Assembly: GCA_023014365.1 (NCBI GenBank)
Contig: JAEBUN010000016.1
Coordinates: forward strand, 930,001-994,000
Length of the DNA: 64,000 nucleotides
Direction: 5' to 3'
From: Lepiota brunneoincarnata
Lineage: Eukaryota; Basidiomycota; Agaricomycetes; Agaricales; Agaricaceae
Shown here: positions 56,892 to 64,000 of the stretch, in pieces
Numbering within the stretch: position 1 is the first letter of the stretch
Layout: each line of letters starts with the position of its first letter
The notes under the pieces: generated by a model
Seen by the model: only the letters and a program-made list of their open reading frames with translations
Told to the model about the DNA's origin: nothing
Databases searched by the model: none
Made by a program: the position numbers and the translations under genes

Positions 56892-58383
56892 ACGTCACCT
56901 CCTGTACAATAGATTTCGGAGGACGAAATTGTAACGAGCCTCGGATCAAGGACCTCGGAGCGCTCGTGCCCAAGGGTCCATCAAACCCTCCGCAGCCATC
57001 ATTTGACCCCCACTTTCGACAACCTCCTCGATCCGCTTGTGACCTGACCTGTCCTTGGATCGAGATATTTTTCTTCATTACTAGTCCCTTCCCTGAGCGT
57101 GATCACGGATTCGCATTCTCTTATTTTCTATGTCTCGCATACAACCTCTTTTGCCTATCCACTTTCTGCTCCCTAATCCTTCACTAGCGTAGTGGAGAAT
57201 TTTTTCTTACATCACTCGCTTCACCCACTCCGTCCCTCAGAAGTAGTCTGATAGTTTCCTTGGATCTCATTTTCCTCCTTTTCGAACATAGCAAAGAAGT
57301 AATTCACAGGTATTCTCACTCGTATATAAATCATGGCTCTCGGCGACTCATTCGCTAGTTAATACAGGAACAGACCTTTCGTCTACCCCTATCCCTCAAT
57401 CCCTCTCTCTTTTTGACAACGAGTTCCCCGGTTTTTGAAGCCAAGTGGTCGTTTCGCCGATCACGCTTACACCCACCCTCTTTTCGTTTCGTTTGCGTTT
57501 CGACTGCAGGCGAGTCTCTCGCTCTTCGAAACCCCTTGTAATTGTGCAAAAGCTGTTGAGGCCCTGGATAATTGAAGTATATATTATACTCATTCAGGGG
57601 GATTGTGACGGATTATTTGCAAACACCACAAGCCGTTATGGCACTTGATCAGGGATTCTAATGGGTTGCAACAGAAATGAGGATTCGGTGATAATAGCGA
57701 AACCATAATCAGATCAAGGCTGGAATAGATCCTACATACTTATCCGCGCACCTCACTTATTGGGTGGGCTAGTTCCAAGTTATAAGGCCGTTTAGTTTGC
57801 TTGTGTCGTGGACAAAATAGAAGCATTTTACCCAGTCGCGAGTCCTTGGGCTTCCCCCTCCCAAATACCCCCTAGCACAATTGCGTAGTACAGTACATAT
57901 TTGCGCTTCTTTCTTCTAGGAACATTCACTTCTTGGTTCAGTCCCGGGGACCTCGCACTTTCGCAGCCTGCTGCCCCGCATCTTCGGAGACGGCCGGCAT
58001 GATGCTTAGGTAAGAGGTTTGGATAGACGAAAAAAGTCGTGGTATAAAAGGCTATACGCAGTGGGCCGGCCCCTCATCAGCTACCGTGCTGGGAGGAATC
58101 CGGGTGGGAGGGATGTCGGAGAACATTATTAGCCGGTCCGGCAGACTAATTAATAGGGGGAGTCAGAGTAGCCGGTTTTGGGCCGGTTTTGATGTCAGAC
58201 ATCAATCAAGAGGGATCCGGTTTCAATGGTCGCCGTGTGAAGACCGTAGATCGATTTTCATCGTCGATCTATGACTCTCGTTCAGAACTCATGCATTAAT
58301 TACCATGGATTTCGAGTAAGTAATAGAAGAATATAAAACTTTATGTTCAGCCATGACTCCACTGACTCCTCTCACCTTCCGAT
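56892..58383. other. intergenic, with the border of the second duplication unit
   Basis: CpG-rich. A TATATAAATC lies at about 57323-57332, followed by ATGGCTCTCGG and a quick stop. From about 57790 the sequence matches 52440-52560. A GC-rich stretch at 58060-58270 has repeated CCGG words. No gene that I can support. Confidence 0.4.
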
Positions 58384-58647
58384 ATGCCCCGCCACACAAA
58401 ACGTCAAAAGCAGGCCACAGAACTCATGTACTATCACAAGGTTCAAGCCAAATGGAAAAGTCCGACATGGGGAGCAAATCCCGAGGACTATAAAAATCAC
58501 AAAAAAAAAAAAAACCGAATGGAAGGCAGTACACGAAAAGCGAAACAACCGCTGTCACATCTCACCTTGCCCCCCTTTGATTCCGATCATTTTAATCTTC
58601 AAGTAATTGATGATCTTTTTGGTCCAGCTCAAGTTCTCGTGCCTTAA
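58384..58647 (+). CDS. hypothetical small basic protein
   Basis: 87 codons beginning MPRHTKRQKQATELMYYHKV. Lys-rich middle (a run of five Lys encoded by a 13-A tract near 58501-58513) and a C-terminal LPPFDSDHFNLQVIDDLFG. It lies in about 1.5 kb present in the second reductase unit but absent from the first. No family recognised; could be an exon of an inserted gene. Confidence 0.3.
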   Translation: MPRHTKRQKQATELMYYHKVQAKWKSPTWGANPEDYKNHKKKKNRMEGSTRKAKQPLSHLTLPPFDSDHFNLQVIDDLFGPAQVLVP

Positions 58648-59582
58648 CCTCTCGACCACTGAATCTGATGCATCATCAAGGATCAGACATATCACAGCTC
58701 TCTACTTCCTCGAGTTCTTGCTCAACTGCCAACGCCACCAGCACATGGAGGATAAAGGCCATTCTTGATCTCGGTTTCACCCGGTAAATTCTTCCAGCTA
58801 TATTTGTGGTTATCTTCAGTCCCAACTTTTAGATCGAGCTGGTCAGGTGTCAAGGTAATTGTAGCTCAACACACCTGTGTCAGGACGCTTCACTTCGGAA
58901 CTGTCCCTCTTATCAGAAATTTCCCTGTTTTTGGATGACAGGTGTATTCTTCTTTGGACCCTTTCGCTAAGACTCGTTGACATGTTGCGAATGGAAGGTT
59001 TCCCAGGATAAATTGACGAATGTACATTGGATGAGAGAAAGCGGACAAGGCAGAGGGGGAGTGTGCACACAAACCAAGTATGCAATCAAACCCAAGTAAA
59101 CATAAACCGTAAAAAAAATACATAATTCGGATTTGTTGATGGTGGATCGGATTATTCCAAGAGTGGTCGGAGTGAAGTCCGATCATGATTCGATCTTGGG
59201 AAGGGTCAAACCACGCTTGATCGGATCATTTTGACCGACAGCATAACCGACCCAAACGGGCCACTCAAACTCCCCCTAACATATCCAATATATGTTTAGT
59301 TCATACTCCACAGCCATAAGTTAGGTGGTCGAATTCTGTTGCTACACGAGCCAAGACGTGTCAGGGCAGCGCTTAAGCCCCCTGATCTTCGCAAGGGCAA
59401 AACCCGCATGAGCTCCCCCCCAGCTTCGATTTCATTAACATAGAATGCTATCCAGCACCTGCAAGCAAGACAAAACGAGAATATCACGGCTTGTATTTCC
59501 ACACCGTAACTACCAAACATGATAACCAATGACCCTATACTATCACATACATATGACTCTGCCCGGTATTGACTATTAAGTA
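58648..59582. other. no gene seen; unit-2-specific spacer
   Basis: No supported ORF. From about 59456 the sequence again matches unit 1 (AGACAAAACGAGAATATCA, equal to about 52686). The stretch between about 57960 and 59455 has no counterpart in unit 1. Confidence 0.45.
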
Positions 59583-62102
59583 TTAACCACTCCCAAATGA
59601 CTCAATATGTAACGAAATCGTTGGTCCACCCCTTAAGATATCAACCACCCGCGGCTGTCGGATCGTCTTGCGAACAGCAGCCGCAAGCGCATGTGTTCCA
59701 CAAACTGACAACCCCCACCAATCAATCAGTAAGAGATCAACATCACCAAAAAAAAAAAAATAGCAAACATACTCGTAACAGCCATCGCATCCTTGGCCAA
59801 CGCAATTTCACTTTTGATCATGTCCTCCAAATCCGCACGGCCTTGATGCGTCTTGACAATCGGCAAGGCAAGAATATCATTTGCGTCCTTGGCACTATTC
59901 GACATGCCTGCCTCTGCTTCCTTGTCCTCATCAACGGAGCTCGAGGGATTCTCTGTTCCTGAAGCAGTGTCTTCGTCGAGGGATTCACTGTCGGCGATGG
60001 ATCCAGGGGTGGTTGCACCCGTGATGAATATATGGATGTTGAGAATGAGGCCCGGAGGGAGATCCCGGAGTGTGTTGAGAAGATCAGCTCGGATCCCACC
60101 GATGTGGTCTATGGATCATGTTCAATGAGCAGCTGCAAGGGGGAAACGTTGTGACGTTGAGAAAGGTGCTTACCTGAATTCCGGACTGTCCACGCAAAGG
60201 TGAGTCGGCGGCAGGCCAATCCTTGGGTTTTTGAACGTCTAAACATAATTAAGTACCCATGTAAAAAGGTAAAAATTTCCAAGGCTCACTCGATCAAATC
60301 CATAAACAACGGCAGCGTCAAGGAAATTCCAGATCCACCAGCAAAGAGCAATACCGTGTCGTATCCCACAAACAGGGGCGGTGAGTTGTACGGCCCATCG
60401 ACGAGCACTGTCACCGGCCCACCAGCCTCGACGGCACCAAGCAACCTTTTAGTCAATCCATTGTGCACCCCTATAAAGAAGGTGAGGTGTTTCCGACCAC
60501 CATCTTGGGCCCGTTTGGTGTTTATAGTCGCGATGGTAAATGGGTGCGCCTCGAGTGGGGAGGCCGATATTCCGGGAAAATTGAGATAAACGCTTTGTCC
60601 CGCTCGCCAGTTGAACAGAGGAGGACTTGGGATTGTCAATCGAAGGAGGCGCGTTGAGATGAGGTCGAGTTTGGCACCTTGGGTGCTAGCGATTGTGGTA
60701 CTGGTCATTTTATTGTCGGTAGGTGCAGGTCTGGTAAAGAGGGAGATGACCAGACGGAGCACGCGGATGAAGCGGTCGAGACCCCAGAGGATGAGCGACG
60801 GCCAGATATAACGCCCGAACCTGTGATTGGCTTGAGTTGGTGATTCTTGTGATTGATGCTGTGAAGAGGAAGGCTTACTGTAGATAGGTGGTGTGGAAGT
60901 ATGCAGATAGGAGACATATGCTGTTCGTGATTCAATCAGCACCATTTCCATTGCCCGCCTTGTTTGAGGAATCCTACTTACAATACCAGGACGAAATGGG
61001 CAATTAGGAAAAATTCGTATGCCCTGTCCCTGATGGGCCGGATGGAAACAATAGCAAGCAGAGTCAAGGCGGTGGCTGCGATGATGCCCGCTTGTATCTG
61101 TGGGACAGTGATAGCGACATCGTCTACGAGTCTGTACGATGCAGAGTCAGTAAGCATGCTTGAGTGTGAGTTCGTGTAATTTACCCTAGGCGTATCTGAT
61201 AGAATTGATGCCATTAGAGATATGTATATTGAGACGATCAAAGCCAGCTTACCCTTCCCCCGGCGTGAAGCCCAATTAAGACGACGAGAACTCGTGCAGT
61301 CATACCATGCAAGTACCTGAGCTGTTATCCTTGGATGTGAGCGAGGGATTTGATAGGACCGCCTTGACTGACCTTGTCAAAACTGATGCCGGTTAAGTCT
61401 AGGTGACTGATCAGCGATCCGGAACAGCAGAGGCACCCCAAAACAAAAAAACACCTACAAGAGATGATATTATTCTTCATTCCCAATGCAGTCACCAAAG
61501 GCAACTGAGTTGCAACAATACTCCCAGCGATATTGGCATAATAGTGTGGATCAAACTTGACTCCCTTTGTCGAGGTTGCTGGAAAAATACCCCGTCAGTC
61601 CTGGTCCCGTAAAAAGTACCCCAGGCTCAAGCTTGATCTTACTATTAATCAACGACCAAGCGAAACAGATGGCAAGATACGTTGCTGTCAACAAGACTTC
61701 CACCAAGTTGATCGTGAACGACTTTCCGATGGAAATTGTCCAACGAAACAAGAGTGCGCGGAACGTATCATTGAGAGCCAAGGGGAGGCGCGAAAGGGAA
61801 ATGGGGCCTCGGGTCTCTGTAGCAGTAGGTGCCACCGCCATAGAGGGCGATGATGACGACGACTGGCCGGTCTGAGTCGCTGCTCGCAGGCGTCTGGAGC
61901 GAGCATACCCATATGCAATGTTGATAAAGTGGCATATGGAGACGAGAAAGATGAGAGACAGGACGAAGTACCAGACTTGGATTGGGTAGGTCTTGGCGTG
62001 GAAGACGCGGATGGCGCGATCTGGGTCAGGCTTTTGAGCCCTAGGGGCTATGTCGAGAACTTGGGTTGGGGTGAAGTTGACCGTTGGAGGTGGGGTTGCC
62101 AT
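59583..62102 (-). CDS. ferric reductase paralogue 2, intact reading frame
   Basis: Exons (minus): 62102-61643, 61578-61459, 61398-61373, 61321-61253, 61195-61185, 61131-60982, 60920-60879, 60820-60290, 60238-60174, 60108-59773, 59704-59583. These sum to 1932 nt, 643 codons plus stop, with GT-AG introns throughout and phases that all agree. Exon 5 is 11 nt. Membrane domain: first helix YFVLSLIFLVSICHFINIAY; haem pairs LHGMTARVLVVLIGLH and HFVLVFICLLSAYFH; the YYANIAG and LPLVTALG motifs. FAD-binding HPFTIATI near residue 380, NAD(P)H-binding FAGGSGISLTLP near 465, C-terminal CGT loop. A long Ser/Asp linker splits the NAD domain. Predicted plasma-membrane Fe(III)/Cu(II) reductase for high-affinity uptake. 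Confidence 0.93.
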
Positions 62103-62434
62103 CTTGGTTTTAGTGCCGGATGAGGCTTAGATGTGGGGATGCAGGGAAGGCGAAGGACAATGAGAAGCCGAAGTTTAGGCTGGCCAGCTTGGGGGCTTTT
62201 TATACAAGTAGACACGCAATAGAAGCGGGGACCAAGTTGCACAAGGCAGACCACACGATTACGGCTCTTCTCCTTCCTACCGGGGCTTCGCCTTTGCCCT
62301 CGCATCTGAATTTTTGTCTTCGAAGATATGTCAAGATATGTTGCCACCCATGGACTTGTAATAAGTCCGTCTATAGTCTGACTGTCGTCGCATTTTTCCG
62401 TTCATCCCCTGGGCTGTGGGTTATTTTTAGACTT

Positions 62435-62443
62435 GTCAGATAA
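62435..62443. promoter_or_regulatory. degenerate GATA site upstream of paralogue 2
   Basis: GTCAGATAA sits where paralogue 1 has ATCAGATAA. The second site is changed (ATCCCAGGA near 62465) and the third is missing, so iron control may be weaker here. Confidence 0.45.
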
Positions 62444-63496
62444 ATGCGTTGTTGTCGGCTGTTATCCCAGGAACTGGTAACACCAAAACAACGGAGGGAT
62501 GGAAAGCCCTCGGAGTGCCCCAGAATGCGGCTGTATGAGGCTGACCTCGTTATCTAACCATGTGGCGAGATGTTGGTATACGCGCAGAAGTAGAGGTCCC
62601 CATTACGAGACAGGGGCGCTCATGCCACTGTGGCGTGGGCGGCCCACAAGGTTTGTATCTACATCAGCCCTTGCCATATTTTCATCCGCCATTACCTGCA
62701 GTTGGGGGAGGAATTCTCCACTCCATCAAATCAGACTCGTTCTCTTGGAGCATCTCCACAATCAAAATCACCGGGATAGAAACGAGGATGGACCGCGTGT
62801 CCTCCCGAGCCCCATGGCGGAGACGGCGAAAGGCACGGATTAAGTGGCCCGGCCAGAGTTCTGTAATTCGCCGTCTGGAACCAGTGCTTAGCAAGCCTAC
62901 TTTGGGCGTAATTTATCACTTACTGACACGAGGGACTCGAGTGTCCTCTGCGTGGGAATTGTGGAGATTGAGCACCATTGGAATGACCTGCCGGTGGATT
63001 TCAGGCTCAACACCATGAGTAGGCTCTCACTCGGTTGATTTAACAAGTGAAGTCACGGATGGATTTCGGGCATGGTAGTGGATTGGTCCATTCGGAGTCG
63101 GTCAGATGATGGTAGTGGTCAAGTAGCTTCCGAGGCCTCATTGTGGGGTATTGAGGGGTTGTGCCAGTGCCCCAGAGCGAGCTCCAGTTCCTCGATGGGT
63201 AATCCATGCTATTTGGTTTTCGGAACAGTTCATTCATGTGCATAGCTACAGAGTCGACTACTTGCGTGGTGCTGTATACTAGGGGGGTGTTTCACAGGAA
63301 GCGCCGCGGCTGCTAGACTGGGATGCCGCGGACGGTCTCGCTGTTCATCAAGCAGTTAGAGCGAATTGCTTGAGGGTACCAGCTGGCTCAGGCTTACAGT
63401 GTACTTCCCCTATAATCCAGGCTGGGGTGACACCCGTATGGTGAGAACGTCAACTTGAAGAGAATTCAAGGTGATTGGGGTACACTCGACATCCAT
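62444..63496. other. duplicated upstream flank of paralogue 2
   Basis: Counterpart of 55737-56160, with about 180 bp extra (62645-62825) relative to unit 1. Similarity fades after about 63070. Plus-strand open frames at 62499-63018 overlap each other and match nothing in unit 1, so they are not called. The last 250 bp before the tyrosinase stop show no gene. Confidence 0.45.
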
Positions 63497-64000
63497 CTAC
63501 AGTATGGGGTTGTTATATACCAATATCGCAGAGGATGCTGCTGTTACCTTTTGCACGCGCCACTCGAGTTCCCTAGCCAAATAGGGTTCTACAATGCGAG
63601 GCTCGAGACTCTCGAGGCCCGAGCGCTCGAGTATGACATCATTGGGTATGTCGACAAAGCCCTCTGACTTGGTGGGGCCCCTGTGCCGACCAGGAAGGAT
63701 GGGTGTGTATGCAGAGAAAGAACCGACGCTGGATGGGCTGAGCAGCCAATCCTTGGGGTCTTCTGGGATATCACCGAGGAAGATGATGACAATGAAGCGT
63801 TCGGCAACTTCTCCAGGATCGAACCTTATACGGGCTGTGTACTCATAGGTGTTCCTCATGGTGAATGGCAGATGTTATGTGAAGGAGGCGGAGCAGGATG
63901 GTCGTGACCTACATCTCCCATAAGAGGTCTAGCCGCCCAACTCGGAGAGGTGCCGTGCGCGCTCTTGGGCGTCTATGTGCGCTCATTGACCGCCCGGCAA
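63497..64000 (-). CDS. tyrosinase-like protein, C-terminal part (partial)
   Basis: The last exon, from about 63856 down to the stop at 63497, encodes EYTARIRFDPGEVAERF, then IIFLGDIPEDPKDW and SPSSVGSFSAYT, ending SLEPRIVEPYLARELEWRVQ. This is the pattern of the C-terminal region of fungal tyrosinases (FLG-x-PEDP-W, VGS). Tyrosinases are dicopper oxidases that make melanin precursors; the copper-binding His sites would lie beyond the window edge. The ATG at 63859 is probably internal: an upstream intron ending near CACCATGAG is likely, and the sequence to 64000 should hold another exon. Confidence 0.7.

Noticed and set aside
62499..63018. Two overlapping plus-strand frames upstream of reductase 2
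   Set aside because: Frames are not conserved in the duplicated unit at 55737-56160, so they are chance open frames.
1..64000. tRNA or rRNA genes
   Set aside because: I saw no cloverleaf with a convincing TTCGAATCC-type arm and no rRNA core motif.

Overview
The window looks like fungal nuclear DNA, most likely from a basidiomycete. The right-hand genes have many short introns. The left 49 kb is packed with chromodomain Ty3/gypsy, Ty1/copia and Tc1 elements of the kind common in Agaricomycetes; a Rhizoctonia-like source is a guess. Every call comes from reading the sequence and the protein motifs; no database search was possible.

Layout, left part (1 to about 49.5 kb). This is a nested transposon graveyard. 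Main bodies, using my own working labels: C1 (gypsy, 1-2087, +); A1 (gypsy, 2088-11442, +); the 3' half of a copia element (11692-14954, +); C2 (gypsy, minus, 26129 to 15666), split by a nearly complete gypsy element G (16890-25124, +); A2 (gypsy, 26130-33267, +), a second copy of A1; D (a gypsy element without a chromodomain, minus, about 42480 to 33268); the 5' half of the copia element (45247 to 43498, minus); and a Tc1/mariner element (46797-48402). These are peppered with solo LTRs of at least five families (B, E, F, H, X). Most have target-site duplications, and several have an uninterrupted empty site elsewhere in the window. The coding regions carry many stops, mainly from C-to-T or G-to-A changes, and CpG is scarce.

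A and C elements encode, after pol and its chromodomain, an additional ORF with tandem zinc knuckles (ORF3). In A it starts in an ATGA stop/start overlap. The two copia halves join in frame if the 11.7-42.8 kb segment is inverted, which points to recombination between inverted X LTRs.

Layout, right part (about 49.5-64 kb). CpG content is normal and host genes appear. Two tandem paralogous ferric reductase genes (52794-55320 and 59583-62102, both minus) share an 11-exon structure including an 11-nt microexon. The second reads through cleanly (643 codons plus stop); the first has a 1-nt insertion in exon 2. Upstream of the first gene are two exact ATCWGATAA motifs, the known site of fungal iron-regulatory GATA factors; the second gene keeps only a degenerate one. 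The 3' end of a tyrosinase-like gene enters from the right edge on the minus strand. Together the genes suggest a metal-reduction locus (iron/copper uptake beside a copper oxidase) next to a heterochromatin-like repeat island.
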